A DNA stretch of 64,000 nt from Solen grandis. Lineage: Eukaryota; Mollusca; Bivalvia; Adapedonta; Solenidae. The DNA lies in the NCBI GenBank assembly GCA_021229015.1, contig CM037783.1, positions 57,060,169 to 57,124,168 of the forward strand, given 5' to 3'. Position 1 is the stretch's first letter; each line of letters opens with the position of its first letter. A program made the translations under genes and the position numbers. Of this stretch, positions 1 through 12,900 are shown in pieces. Below the pieces are notes generated by a model. The model was not told where the DNA came from and ran no database searches. It saw only the letters and a list, made by a program, of their open reading frames with translations.

Positions 1-67
1 CTCCAACATTGTAACACTTTTTATCAGCACCTAAACAGCCTGGAATGTAAATCCGGAACATAGTACC

Positions 68-70
<3 letters not shown>

Positions 71-108
<38 letters not shown>
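71..108. repeat. (GA)n microsatellite
   Basis: Uninterrupted GA dinucleotide run of about 38 bases. The rest of 109-640 is AT-rich with no exon that I recognise. It would include the 3' UTR of the minus-strand gene ending at 641; a minus-strand AATAAA hexamer lies near 468-473. Confidence 0.95.
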
Positions 109-110
<2 letters not shown>

Positions 111-640
111 CATATATCATTTCGTGTTAAGATTAGAAATTAGATAAGAATTTGTCTCTGATCTTCATGAGTATGAAAAATACTTTGTCTGACCGACCGT
201 AAATTTTGACCGCCTCAAATCCTTCTAAAAGAAGTTATAATAAAGTGAATAGATTAATAACAAACATATAATTTGGAAACATGATATATAAACATCACAT
301 TTGTTATACTTTACATATTAAATAACAATATTTCATAATTAAATACAATAAATCCTATCAAAGCAATATGTACATCTACACCTTCATACTGACCCTAGTC
401 ATTGACCATGTCATAAAAAAAAACTGTTTTCTTTCTTTTGACTCTAAGTATATAGATCGTTTTTTTTTTTATTTATCAAAGTCTGTTCATAAAACGTATC
501 CGGCGTCCAGTCTCTTTCCCTGAGTCAACTAGTTATATAAGAAACTGAAATCTCACTCTGAATAAAGGTGCCTTTGCTAGTCTCGAAGGAGCTAACCTGG
601 TGCCTTCAATAACTTACTAATAACTACGCTTATACTTAGA

Positions 641-3600
641 TTAGTTGCACAACATGTATGAGGTGTGTATATGAATCTTACTGAGCTTTTCAGCTTTTGA
701 TAAATATCCCAGTTTCTCCTTCAAACATTTATATGAGATACATCTGTTCTGTCTGCGTGCCATCCATGTTTCCCCCTCCATCTTGCACGTGCCATCATCT
801 GCTTTACAGCCTGATTTGGTAAAAAAAGATGATGCATCTCGTAAATTCTAATACTTATTAAAATATGAATATGACAATTGCAGATCTGAAGGACCTAATA
901 ATGGGTGGATTATCAAAGAAAAAATAAATGAAGCTGCATTTAATATCTTTAGAAGGGTGTGGTCACAATGTACTTATCTGTTCTGTTAAAAAAACTCATT
1001 TAAATGGGGGAATATTGAAATAAATCAACTTCTCCACGAAATAATGCATTAACAATTTTAATTTGACAGTTAATTTGAGAAAAAATATATAAAGTTTGTA
1101 AGAATTAGCCTTTTTTGCTTACATATAAAGCGGTGTCGTAATAATCACACGTCCAGAATTATCACATCACCGAGAGGATTGATTAACAATAAAAGAGCTC
1201 GCCTGACATCACGTTTGGTAAAGAAATAATTATGTAAATGAAGTGTTATGATAACACGGTCATTAATTTACCATATGTTACTTTATTTACCTATGTTTAG
1301 TTTGTTAGCATGACTCGTAGTCTTACCGATAGTGATTCAATCATTTGCGGACATAAGTTCATCGAGACAGATACATAGTGTTTCCTCAGCCATAGACATG
1401 CAGCATGATACCACACCCACTCACACCCTGACACTGGGTCAAACCGGTCCAAGAACTACACTAATGCACTGAGCGCCAAGCACGAGGGATATGAACCAGT
1501 ATAGATCTAACGATTTTGGTGTGTCGCGGCCTGGGATCGAAAACCACAACATCCTGGCATCGGGTTGGACGATTTAACTACTCGGCTATCAGGACCGGTT
1601 TATAAGCCCATATTATCATAAGAAGAAAAGTAAAAAATAGATTTAGAAGAACAGTTTACCGCCATTAGTCAGGGTGAAAAACGCATCATTGTATTCTTCT
1701 TTAAAGATGCACTGGTAGGTCATACAGGAGTTGCTGACCTTCTCGTATCCAAGAGGACGACAGATGCCCGCGTCATCACAGCCTGGAAAGTCACTACATG
1801 AGTGATTATCAGCCATACAATGAGAACAGTAAAACAAAACTATAGCAAACACAATGTAAAAGTGATTTGAAAGTCCATGGTCAGAAAAGAAGAAATTTGA
1901 AAGAAAACATTAGTTTACAAATAGTGGGAAAAATAGTTTAAGAATTATCTTAACAAATTTTTTCATTTTCTTTTTGACTTAAACTGTTGTTGTAGTTGTT
2001 GATTTATTTATCTATATACATGCTCTGATACAAAACATTTTGAGTACTGTACGATCAAAATGATGTGCATTTTTTATTTGAAAAAGTATTGCTACTTTAG
2101 GAGACTGTTTACGGTTCATACAAGATGTTTGCGAATCAATAATGCATTTAAATATACCCAAATAATGCATATGAGTACAGATTTACTAATAACCTTACAC
2201 CGGCATTATATGTGATCAAACTTTTACTTTGTGAGAATTGCATTGTGGGCCAACGGAATAATATGTTTACCCTATCTATGTAACAAAAATGTATAATATA
2301 TAAAACCAATAACTAATGCATGTAAATACATGCGATGATACTGCTCCGGAAGATTCCGCATTGATCAGTGAGTTGCTATACACACTGGTTTTGTGAGAGT
2401 ACGTTGATTACATTTGGTGTACACTGACCGGCAGAGACGATGTCAACACTCCGCTGAATGGCCGTAGCGTTTTTCTCTACCGTACACTTCCGGGTTCGAC
2501 ATCCGTCCTCCCAGGTCGCGTTCACTGTCTTGCACGTGCCGTTGAACACACAACCTGCCGTGTATAAGTTTTGTCATATGTGACAATAAAGACGGACACG
2601 TGTCGATCGATCGTGATGTGCGTTTGTGTTGTAATCAAAACTGCTTTACCACCTGCACGTATGTCATTTAAATATATTTTAATTAGTATCAGACAAAAAT
2701 AGAAACACACATAACATGCATGTATAAATGAACACACGAATTGCATTAAATGTTACTAACCATAATCGACAATGGATATTTGCATAACACTTCCGGTCGA
2801 CTTTGTGATCTTCTGGCATACGTAATCGACACATTTTCCAGAGTCTGTCCACGTCTCATTCTCGTCCCGACATCTGCCGTCCACGTCACACCCTAGGGAA
2901 AACACGAGTATTTGACGAAATTCCATTCAACTGATTATTTTTTCAAACTGATATGGCCACTTACCTGAATAAATCAGACGATTCCAGACTAACCGATATA
3001 CATGGAATCCGATTATATCTAATATATTCAGAATGAGAAAACTGCTCTTTTTTTAACAATGGACCGGAAGTTCCATTCGATGTATTTATGTAGTATACCT
3101 ACTCTTATATCGGACATGATCCAATTCTCTAAGAAACAAGTGTAAGTTTGTCCATGTTTTTGACTGTCATCGTAAGCTTCAGTATTAATTTAAGGCTGAA
3201 CAAAATATCCGTAACTTTAATGAAACAGAACTGCAACCCAATTTACATACCTTCAAAGAAAGTAGTCCTACGCATGAAAAACTCCATTGTTTGAAGTTTA
3301 CAAGTATTCTGCATGATAACGAGTTTTAACCATCCAAAAGATCCTTACTGATACTTACTGATATATAAAATTAACAAATACATGTACCTTGTTAAAATTT
3401 TCACAAGTAATCAACAATGAATCAGATTTACCAGCATGACCTCCTTAATTATGCACTTTAAGAATGGAATCAAGGTTATGGCCCTAACTGAATTAAAACA
3501 GAGTACTGAGAGACTGCCGGCGGGGTTATCATGAAATAGGGATAGCTTCTCTCAGTGCCTCCTTAAGCGCTTTGATTATGCAAAGTGAAAGTCTCCGGCA

Positions 3601-6600
3601 ACACATATTGCGCCATTCATTAAACTGACCTTTAGAAACGCTACAATGGTTATATAAAATGAAGCGGTTTCTCTCATGTCGTTTGTGGCCAAATCCTACA
3701 TCCGTAAAACATACGTTTAATGTTATTTCAATTAAACGATTCATAATTACATGTTGCTTATCAAAGTAATTAAGATCTGTTGTTTACAAATGACAAAAAC
3801 TTGTTGTTTTATCCACGAGTTTCGTGATAGCTTAATTGGCAGCATTGCAAATCGACGGGGTCTAATTAAAGCGAGATAATTATGTCGAAACTGATAAGGC
3901 AATATATTTTCAACTGACCGACGGCCTCGGGTTCCAGTGAGAGTCTGTTTTGTCTCAGGTTGCACTTGTACGTAACACATCCGTCCTTCATTGTGGCGTT
4001 CACTTCGACACAGTTACCGTCAAAACCCTGGCAACCTGTTCAAACAGGTCTGATTTTGAGTCTGATTTTACTAGGGGAATTTTTATTTTAACAGCATTGT
4101 CAATCAGCATTATCAAAACTAAATCTTTGTTTCGAAATCTTTTGTTTCGCGACCGCGCCTAGAAAGCCGGATTTGTGGGTTCAATCCCCGATTGCGACAT
4201 ACCAAAGTCGTTAAAATGGTACTGGTAGCTTCCTGCATGGCGCTCAACATATATACAGGGTAATTCCAGGACTGGTAGGCCCGTGTCAGGACAATGTGAC
4301 TTGGTGTGATATAATGCCATATGTTTACTGCAATGTGGCAGCTCTATATAACTTCCCCAAATGATTGAAATACTGTCGGTGGGACTCTAAACCATCAAAA
4401 CAAATAAACAAGTGTTCCTTGATGAAGGAGAAAACTTCACAAAGAAGTTTCTATGATGTTTCTAACTTTCTTGTATCTTCATGTGGAAGGCATTGAATGG
4501 ATATAGTCTATTAATATTGGGACATTTTCTAACTATCGGTATATCATTTGTATATAAAGACGTTGTAATGTTATTTAAACCACTACACCCACCTACACTG
4601 ACGGTTTCGACGCTCCAATTAACTTCCTCTGCATGCCTCGTGACGTCACACCTGTACGTCACACACCCGTCCGACCACGTGCTGTTCTGTTTGTAACACG
4701 TGTTGTTCCACTCGCATGCTGCAAATTGGTACATGTATAATATATTTACACTTTTCTAATGATCTTTCTACAATTTAACTTTCGATAATACCGGTATTTA
4801 ACATGTGTTAATACAATCGGAAACATTAAGCGATTTAAGCAAATTAATTATGTAAATAGATAAAAGAAATATAGCAATTGCAATATATAATTATGTTATA
4901 GCAATATATATAAGATAATGTTAATGCAATTTAATATCAAACTCCGCCGCAGTTGTTACCTCCCCTTACAGTTGTCGATAACCACTGCCACCAGAAGTAG
5001 ATTTCGGCTGATATAGGCCGGATTTACTTTTATCACTTATGACTAGTTTTGAATATATCATATCAGTTTCGTTATATTTCACGAAAATAACATTCATGTT
5101 TTCGAGAAAAGTAAAAAATTAAATCATATAACATTAATTTAAAAAATTATAAACGTTGGTCACATGGTTTCAACTATCATCACGTGACTTGTGTGGGGGC
5201 AGTGGTTAAAGTAACGTAGCTTGACGTAACCGATGCGCGGAGTTTGCTTTAATATAAGCAATTAATTTTTTTTCGGAAAGCAAGCTTAGTAACAGTGTCT
5301 AAAGCAAATAACATAATTTTAGTGAAGCTAAATACGTCTTGAAAGTTGTGGCCAGGACAAGAGATTGGTGATGGTTGAACTTCTTCTTAAGCGACATTTA
5401 TATTTTTCGGCGTAGCTGTATAAAATTGATGTAGGAATGCTGCTTTGGTAATATGATTTAACACAACTAAATAAGAAGCATGTGTATGTCTATTTTTAGA
5501 CCTCAATTTCCCCTAATATGTAAAAGTGAGGTAACTACTGTGAAGAAGTTGTGCAATTTATTGTGCGGATCTGGAAACAATAATCGGATATACGCAATTT
5601 ATGATCTTTCGGTTTCGCTTGGTTACATATGAATTGTTTTTACTTTAAAAAATCAGCAAGTGCATACTATTTAATGGAAGCTGGTAGATTAGTTTTTTTT
5701 TTTAGTTTATAAATTAAATCTGCTTTGTTATATAGTCTACACATTACCTCCCATAATCTTGGTATTTATAAACATTTTTGCTAACGTTTCCAACTTTATC
5801 ATAGTTTTAATCTGTTTTTACATGTTACAATTGACAATTATTTAGCTACGCCGAATATCTTTTTTAAATATATATTTCTTGTTATTTTTACTTTTTTGAC
5901 GTATTCTATAACACTGCTTAGTACTGGGTCCTGCATAAAGGCCACAGAAAGCAAGAACATATCTATATAACCTGCTACAAGAAAGTTATATTATTATTGT
6001 ATGTTTCTATCTGTTGTAAACTTTCTTCAATTCATAAGACATATCTTAAAAGAGCAACATGAAACAATGCTTTAATCCCCCTACCATGCTTGGTGGTAAT
6101 AGACAGTGCTATACAGCTGTCCCTTCAGAAACCATGAAACCATGTATTACGAACACACTAGATTATCAGACACATTTGAATAATTTCAGTTTGTTTTCAT
6201 CTTTATAATATCAACTCTACATCTATGTTTATATATTTGCGAGTCAATCCCAAACGGAAGTTATACAAATACGTGATATGTTACTCGAATGTATTAGATT
6301 TGCCCTGATATTTCGATCGGAATTGATAAATAAGTGGATCCCTGTTTGTAAACTCACACACAGAGGTAGCGTTAACAATAGCGTTGTGACCCGTCTCTGA
6401 GTGGAACCAATCACACCGGAAAACGTGGCAGCCATCTTTCCAAATGTCGTTTACCTCCTTGCAACCCTGTTTCCAGTTACAACCTTGAAAGCGTGCGAGC
6501 ATTTGGTGCTTATTTGGTTAACGCGATAGATACAAGCAATTGTTAATGGTACATGTATGTACATACACATATTATAGTAATAAAGATATGATGTATGGTA

Positions 6601-7803
6601 AAATTTAAGATATATGCATATAACACATATTAATACCATAAAGAAAATAATTATGCTACACTTAGTGACATTAATATGCCCGCCATCCTAATTGTTGTAA
6701 GAAATTTGACATGTTTACGTAGAACTACATATGGTTATTATTACCGATATATACTTCAATTTTACATGCATACAACACACAGCATGCATTGCTAATGTAC
6801 TAAATGAGAAAATTAACAGAAAAAGAAATGGCTATAGAACGTGGTGGTTTTTTCTTGTATATAACGAAAGAGTAAGTTTTCATTCGGTTCAATATTTTGA
6901 GCTTATCTACATTCTAAATAAAATAATGTGTTCTTGACACTGATACACGTGACACTTCCCTAAACAATTTCAAACGCTCTTTGTATCCTTGAAAACATCT
7001 CAAAGTATATGTATACCGTTAGAACGCGGCGTAATCTACAATAACAGGCAACAAGGAGCCACTACTATTTACCTCCCTTGATTACGTCGAGGTAGACAAC
7101 AGTAAGATTTTCACTCATTCTGCAGACAGCGTCATAGCATCTGCCGGTCACAACCTCGCCAATCTTGAAGCAATTCCCGGCCCCATCATCACAGCCTGCG
7201 TGTTTAGTGCACAACTAGATGAGATGCCTTGTGTTGATGGAATGATTAAGATTGGAAGCCAGTGCGAGGTTGGTGTGGCGCAAGAGTTTTTCGCAAATTT
7301 AACACGAGAAGTGATTTTGAGACTTTGAATACATGAGTTAATTTATGACGCAATGGATGTAAAGCGTGAGAATAAATAAATAAGAATATGTTAGTGCTCA
7401 TATGCGTTACAAAAAGCAACAAGGCTGATATATAAGTATATTTTCGTGCTTAACATATAAATTTAGGACAAACATTGAGTCAACATACAAAAACAATATG
7501 TACATCTATAAAATACTCAAAGAGGTGTATACAATTTTTAAATTTTATCAATACATAAAGCCCACAGTTATCTTTGATCAAATGACGTCAAACCGGAAAT
7601 AGCTTGGAGTGAAACGAAGGTTAGTTCATCACCATACTACTAATGTTTTAATGTACTCAAGGTGGTGAACATAAGTCGATTGTTGCCATGGTTACCATAT
7701 TCAACGGGCTGTACGTTCCACTGGTAAAGGTCCCCGGTGACGTCCATATCACAGCGATACGTCATACAGCCGTGACGCCACGTTGAGTTAACTGCACGGC
7801 ACT
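641..7803 (-). CDS. Tandem four-cysteine module protein (3' part of gene)
   Basis: Not a family I can name. Exons in transcription order: 7803-7696 (5' side lost in the N gap), 7195-7073, 6483-6358, 4718-4593, 4035-3919, 2892-2761, 2554-2429, 1782-1660, 810-641 with stop TAA at 643-641. Every inner exon is 117-132 nt, divisible by three, begins in phase 1 and ends in phase 1, so each encodes exactly one module of 39-44 residues. The shared pattern is G/S-C-x(4-7)-C-K-x-x-N-x-T-W-x-D-G-C-x-x-Y-x-C, then a variable 15-20 residue tail without cysteine. The N-x-T/S before Trp is a potential N-glycosylation sequon in at least five modules, so I infer a secreted or extracellular protein with two disulfides per module. 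The spacing recalls the first half of a von Willebrand C domain, but the usual CxC end is missing. Splice sites are GT-AG throughout. The last exon adds an uncharged-to-basic tail. The signal peptide and 5' exons are not visible. Confidence 0.8.
1355..1603 (-). mobile_element. V-type tRNA-derived SINE, minus strand
   Basis: Read on the minus strand, 1603-1520 resembles a decayed tRNA head: a GGTCCTGATAGCCGAGTAG A-box region, a GTTTTCGATCCC B-box region, then the CGCGACACACC junction. This is followed by the same body seen in the full copy at 10813-11112, truncated at its 3' end. It lies in an intron of the cysteine-module gene. Confidence 0.7.
4148..4405 (+). mobile_element. V-type SINE, decayed copy
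   Basis: Contains GTGGGTTCAATCCCCG (B-box), GCGACATACCAAAGTCG and the 3' motif TTGAAATACTGTCGGTGGGA, in the same order as the copy at 10813-11112. The A-box half of the head is degraded. Intronic, antisense to the host gene. Confidence 0.75.
4935..5860. repeat. Possible nested diverged inverted repeats
   Basis: Short facing matches: AAACTCCGC near 4941 against GCGGAGTTT near 5237, and AACCACTGCC near 4979 against GGCAGTGGTT near 5197. A second pair is TTCGGCGTAGCT near 5406 against AGCTACGCCGAA near 5843. Both suggest old foldback elements within the intron between 4718 and 6358, but the arms are too diverged for firm borders. No coding signal is seen in 4740-6350. Confidence 0.4.
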
Positions 7804-7903
7804 NNNNNNNNNNNNNNNNNNNNNNNNNNNNNNNNNNNNNNNNNNNNNNNNNNNNNNNNNNNNNNNNNNNNNNNNNNNNNNNNNNNNNNNNNNNNNNNNN
7901 NNN
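7804..7903. other. Assembly gap (100 N)
   Basis: Exactly 100 N, the usual placeholder for a gap of unknown length. It removes the first half of a cysteine-module exon, whose coding reaches 7803, and separates it from any exons further 5'. Confidence 0.98.
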
Positions 7904-8090
7904 TAGATGTTCCTTCCCATGGGAAGGAACAATAAAAGCAGATGGATCTTCTAATTTCAATTTGGAAAAATAAATAGAGAACACTGCATAAATAAAGCAA
8001 ATTTAAAAAATAATAACATTTAATTCAACCTTCACTGCTGGGTGTAAAACTTTTACCTGTACATGTAAACACAATTTTATTTGAACACCA

Positions 8091-8280
8091 GGGGACGTAT
8101 TCATAAAGCTCCTTAGTTTTTAAGGAAAATAATTCCTTAACTGGAATAAATCTCCTAAGGTGTTTTATATATAAGACTAAAGGAAATCCTTTATACATAA
8201 GGGAAATCTATGTGATTTTAAGGAAAATCTTAGAGACTAAGGGAAATTTGTTCCTAAGGAGCTTTATGAATACGGCCCCT
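8091..8280. mobile_element. MITE with terminal inverted repeats
   Basis: About 190 bp. The left end GGGGACGTATTCATAAAGCT is matched in reverse complement by the right end AGCTTTATGAATACGGCCCC. The interior is also partly self-complementary (several CTAAGG/CCTTAG blocks). No coding capacity. Confidence 0.85.
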
Positions 8281-9720
8281 GATGAACAAACTTAGCTTGA
8301 CGATGATAATGATGATTGATTAGATTGAATGCCTGTGTTGAGATGCAGGTTAAGTAGCACTGTGGCTATACAGTACTTTAATTGGTTTTGTCCTTTCTTC
8401 ATGTTGGACTGTACCATTAGTTGTTTATGGGGGTGCTTAATGAAATTTTATTGACTAAATATAGCAAGCAGTGCAGACCATGATCAGACTGTAGGGATGT
8501 GCAGGCTGATCTTGGTATTCGCAGGTTGACAAACCAGTCCCAAGTACCCAAGTATTGTAGATCTAAGGTTAATACATGTATACAGGTAACCAAACATATC
8601 CGGTGGATGTTTTAAAAAGATAGATAGCACTCTTGACTAGAGATAACTGCATTATCAATGTGTGTCGGTAATGTTCTCCCAAATCGAGGTTGACTGTAAT
8701 CTCGAAATTTAGCTCAATATGCGTGGTGTACTAGCCACTATGCACGTACAGATAATGCGGACATTGCATTTCATGTTAATATATGGAAGGCCATGGCTGA
8801 CTTAACATGAGCCAATGTATTATGCTACGTTCACTCTGCGGCAACCCCGTTTTCTCGAAACGTAGTGCGCGATGGGACTTTGGTCATATTTGGGGGGGGG
8901 GGGGGGGGGGGGGGGGGCACAACGTTGCGGCTCGCGGTCAACCACGGATGCCATTACGTTCCCTCCCGGTCCGCCACGTTCTAATGGGTTTCTTACGTTC
9001 TGATCAAGGGACACGTTTCTTACGTCCTGTCAAGGCTTTCAGCTACGGATGGAATGTGGACGACGGGCAACTTTGGGGAACGTTCGTATCCTCGGTATAA
9101 ATCAATGCGCCAATACCGCTGTGAGAGCCCCCAAAAAGGAAATGCAATACTTCATTACTGCAATTGTAAAAAAGAAAACAAAATATCAATTATGCAACTA
9201 TCAATAAAAAAAGGACTTTTGCAAGCATTTAATGTGGGGATTTTGACAAATTCCTAGTGCCCTACGTTTGGACTAAAAAAAGCAAAACAATCCACTAAGT
9301 CATCCCATTGCTAGGTGTTTTACTTTACTTTCATTCTTTTATTTATTACATTTTATAATTATTTTATATTAGGTTCATTGACTAAGATTGACCTTCACAA
9401 GAGTTTCCCAGCTAGATTCGAAACCGCGACCTAATTTTGCACCGCGCTGCATATTACTAGCGCGGCAGTTGATACACTAACATGCATTTGCATACTTATA
9501 GGCAATTACAAGTGATGGAATTGCAGTTGGCAATGTTTCAATGAGACAACATCATGAATGCTCCCCGTCCCACTACGGACCACCTCTAAGTTCCATTACG
9601 GCCTATTACGTTCTGTCACGTCTTCTTGCGTTCGCCCCGTGGTCGCCGTGGCCGCCGGAAACATAGTGTAATCGTAGCATTATAACATGATAATTCACCA
9701 TGACGATTTGTGCAAATCGT
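8281..9720. other. Intergenic, G26 run and CG-rich ACGTTC-motif stretch
   Basis: No gene recognised. There is a homopolymer of 26 G at 8892-8917. From about 8930 to 9100 and 9550 to 9660 the motif ACGTTC/ACGTTC-like (for example TTACGTTC, CACGTTCT) recurs in unusually CpG-rich DNA, which looks like remains of a dispersed repeat. Short open frames here reflect the G run and are not supported as genes. Confidence 0.5.
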
Positions 9721-9839
9721 AGTATACATAAAAATTATGGTGTTCATAACAAATATATATGGCCCTGAAGATGCTCATCTGAGAAAAACTGCTTTCGTTG
9801 CCTGTACAAGTTACTACATGTAGTCTATATTATGACTAC

Positions 9840-10580
9840 ATAAGCCATGAGATCATTTCAATTCGTACTTGTGATCAAAATTTGAAGTCAAACTTGACTG
9901 ACTGAGAGATTGTGGCTATAAACATTGTCATCATTTCAAAATGATTGCTTAAGAAATGAAGATTGTTAACAGTGAAATCTGACATTTTTTAATTAAAAGA
10001 ACGATAACTCCTGACCTAATTGGACCAATCAGCACCAATATCAATATCGAACTTGGCCTAGAGATTATGGCTATAAACATCGTCATAGGGTTTGAAAATG
10101 ATTACTAAAGAAATGGAGATGCTAGAGTGCAAACAAAGTGAAATCTGGCATTTTCTAATCTTAAAGTGGCCATAACCCCTGAACTCATTGGCCGATATCA
10201 GCCATAATCGAACTTGGACTTGAAATTATGTTTATAAACATTGTCATAACGTTTGAAAATGATTGCTTAAGAAATGAAGATGCAATAATGCAAGAGTGCA
10301 AACAAAGTGAAATCTGGCATTTTTTTAAAATATTTACAGAGCCATAATTCCTGACCTATTTGGCTTATATCAGCCATAATCGAAAATGGCTGAGAGATTA
10401 TGGCAATAAAAAATTTCGTAAAGTATGAAGATGATTGCTTTAGTAATGCAGATGCTAGATTGCAAACAGAGTGAAATCTGTCTTTTTTAATATTACAAGG
10501 GCCATATCTCCTGACCTAACTGGCCGATATTAACTATAATTGAACTTGACCAAGAAATTTTGGCAAAAAAACATTGTATA
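9840..10580. repeat. Diverged tandem repeat, ~160-bp unit, about four copies
   Basis: Each unit contains, in order, GAAATGAAGATGCTAGAGTG-like, GTGAAATCTGGCATTTTT, CCATAACTCCTGACCTAATT, GGCCGATATCAGCCATAATC and GATTATGGCTATAAACATTG, with copies starting near 9950, 10115, 10270 and 10440. The same core appears at 45350-45540 inside a VIRMA intron element, so this is a piece of that dispersed family. It ends in a SINE-like 3' motif (GAAATACTGTCGACGGGACG) at about 10584. Confidence 0.75.
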
Positions 10581-10812
10581 AAGTGAAATACTGTCGACGG
10601 GACGTTAATCCCAATAAACAAACAAGCCTACAAAAATAGATAATAGATGATAGATGACGTATTATATATTTATTTCTTTATTTTTTCCATCTGAATTAAA
10701 TTTTTTTATCATTCTGTCCACATTCAATCCTGCAGAGTCACATTGCCAATTTGATACGCCAACGGATACTGTACAAGAGCATACAGTATATTCATGACAG
10801 TTACAACTTCAT

Positions 10813-11112
10813 CGTACCGTCCCCGGTGGCTGAGTGGTTAGAGAGTCCACCTCGGGAGCGGGAGGTCGTGGGTTCGATCCCCGGCCGCGACATACCAAAG
10901 TCATAAAAAATGGTACTGTTATAGCTCCCTTGTCTGGCGCTCAGCATATAAGGGTAGTTGCAGGAGTCAGGATAATGTGACTGGGTGTGGTATCATACCA
11001 CATGCCTACGGCGTGATACTGCAGTGTGGCAGCACTTTATCTGTCTCGAGTAGACATCGTCTCCAAATGACTGAAATACTGTAGGTGGGACGTTAAACCC
11101 AGTAAAAAAAAC
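10813..11112 (+). mobile_element. V-type tRNA-derived SINE, best-preserved copy
   Basis: The head at about 10815-10891 is tRNA-like: CCCCGGTGGCTGAGTGGTTA (A box), GTGGGTTCGATCCCCGG (B box). The body has GCGACATACCAAAGTCATAA and GCAGTGTGGCAGCAC. The 3' domain is ATGACTGAAATACTGTAGGT GGGACGTTAAACCC, followed by an A-rich tail. The B box is intact, so pol III transcription is possible. Confidence 0.85.
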
Positions 11113-12320
11113 ATACAAACAAACATACAACAACATGCTTAACTTTTTTATGCTATTAATTGCATTTGTCTAGTATAGCTTATCGTTGTAACTGATACAA
11201 ATGTTTGGTTATTGCCTATTCTTCCCAATTGTTAAATCGCTCGGTAGACGACATGTAAATTTCTCTCAATCAGTGAACGTGTCCGCAGAACACTAAACAC
11301 ATGCTTGTCACACAGTCATGGGTCATGGACGTTACCTACACATTAACAGCAGGGGACCATAAGACAATAGGACAATAGGAGTCTGGCTTGTCAGGTGGTT
11401 ATGCGGGTGTTTCAGTAGGGGGGGGGGGGGGCACGGTGGGGATTTCCTCTAGACAAGACTACTATGATGCAATCAAGGGATTTAATAGCCTAGAAAAAAA
11501 TGTATGACCGAGGAACCCCCGAGGCCTCGATGATGTCTAGAAGGTTCGGCGACCTTTCTGTGATACATTCCAGATCTTGTGATAGACTCTCAGAATATTC
11601 GCAAAAGATTCGGCAAGCGCACTCTAAAATTTGTTGCTTTTTTGGTCAACTTCAGACTGAGACGGTCAAAAAGGCGATGGGACATTGCTGGGGGCATCCT
11701 CATAAACCCCCAAATGTCTACCCTTAATTTTGTCTCTTATATCCATCACCATTTCTCATAATCTCCATAATCTTCTCCGAGGCACCTAGGATGGTTCGAT
11801 ACAACGATACATCCCCTAATCTACGGGGATGTCCCCCCGATGGTGTTTCAAATTCGGTGAAGCTCCGTAGCACCTTCCCCGATCATCGGAGAAATTTCCC
11901 GAGAATAGGGTGCCATCCCCAATAATACAAGGTCATTGCACCATAGCCGAAACATCAGTTAATGTTTCAACGGACCAATCCCGAAGCATCTCATAGGACT
12001 GCTCCGTCTTTTTGGCTCAAACATCTGATGCCATCGGGAGAAAATTTGTGCATTTCCACATCACCGATGATTTTTCTCCAGTTGGACTTAGGCATAAGAT
12101 CCATGGTCTTCAAGTTTCAAAAAAAAAATCACTTTTATCCCCAGATACCCTTCAGACAGCATCTCCGGTAGGGGACTAAAACTTGCCAGATTTTGATGCA
12201 TAATAATGAAAGAATAGGCCGTGCAAACTGCAAAATATAGTTTTAACTTTGCAAGCACAATAGTGAAAACGCAAAGGTGCAATGATGAGGTACTACACTT
12301 ACTTTGTACAAAAATTATAA
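11113..12320. other. Intergenic, no gene recognised
   Basis: Contains a G14 run at about 11418-11431 and a stretch (11500-12170) with repeated CCCCGAT/ATCGGGG-like words, possibly an old repeat. The short open frames have no protein signature that I know. Confidence 0.4.
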
Positions 12321-12324
12321 ATTT

Positions 12325-12900
12325 TTAATGTAGAAGATTATCTTGGTATTTTACCTAAAAAATTTAGATCTGCTTTATCTAGATTTAGACTTTCAGCACA
12401 TAGTTTGCGTATAGTAACATATACCCAAAACCGGGAAGAACGACACATGCGTTTATGTAATCTTTTTCACGGTACAGATATAGAAGATGAATTTCACTTT
12501 TTGCGTGTCTGTCCTATTTATGAAAATATTCAAAAAAAGTATATTAATTCTTATTACTGTAGACGTCTAAGTGTTTTCAAGTTTGTTGATTTATTAGTGT
12601 TCTAATACATCAGTAATCAAACGATTGTCTAAATATGTTTATGACGCTTTCATGATTCGCAATGCAATTATCCCAAATAATATATAGTAAATATGTGTTA
12701 GTTCAACTCCTTTGTATCTAATTTAACTTTGTCGTCGGGAAAGGAAAGTGTCAGATTTTGATTCTTTTTGGTATGAATATTTTATATCTATAGCTGAGTG
12801 TTCGTTGTATAGTTCACGTGAAGATTTTATGTATATGTTTTATATAATTAACGACTTGAAACTGTATTATGTCGAAATAAAATTTCTGTTCTGTTCTGAT
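12325..12900 (+). mobile_element. LINE 3'-end fragment (end of ORF2 and 3' UTR)
   Basis: Reading 12340-12603 gives a non-LTR retrotransposon C-terminus: a segment like KFRSALSRFRLSAHSLRI, then HMRLCNLF and DEFHFLRVCPIYENIQKKYI, the typical zinc-finger-like tail (C..C...H.....C) of jockey/CR1-group elements. The following 300 bp is AT-rich and ends AATAAAATTTCTGTTCTGTT. The reverse transcriptase is absent, so this is a 5'-truncated dead copy. Confidence 0.8.

Noticed and set aside
1643..1852. A short secreted peptide starting MFAIVLFYCSHC
   Set aside because: The apparent signal-like start is intron read-through. The real coding part is the phase 1-1 exon 1660-1782 with a proper acceptor at 1783-1785.
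8807..9100. A 97-codon frame with a polyglycine run
   Set aside because: The glycines come from a G26 homopolymer, and the flanking codons show no similarity to any family.
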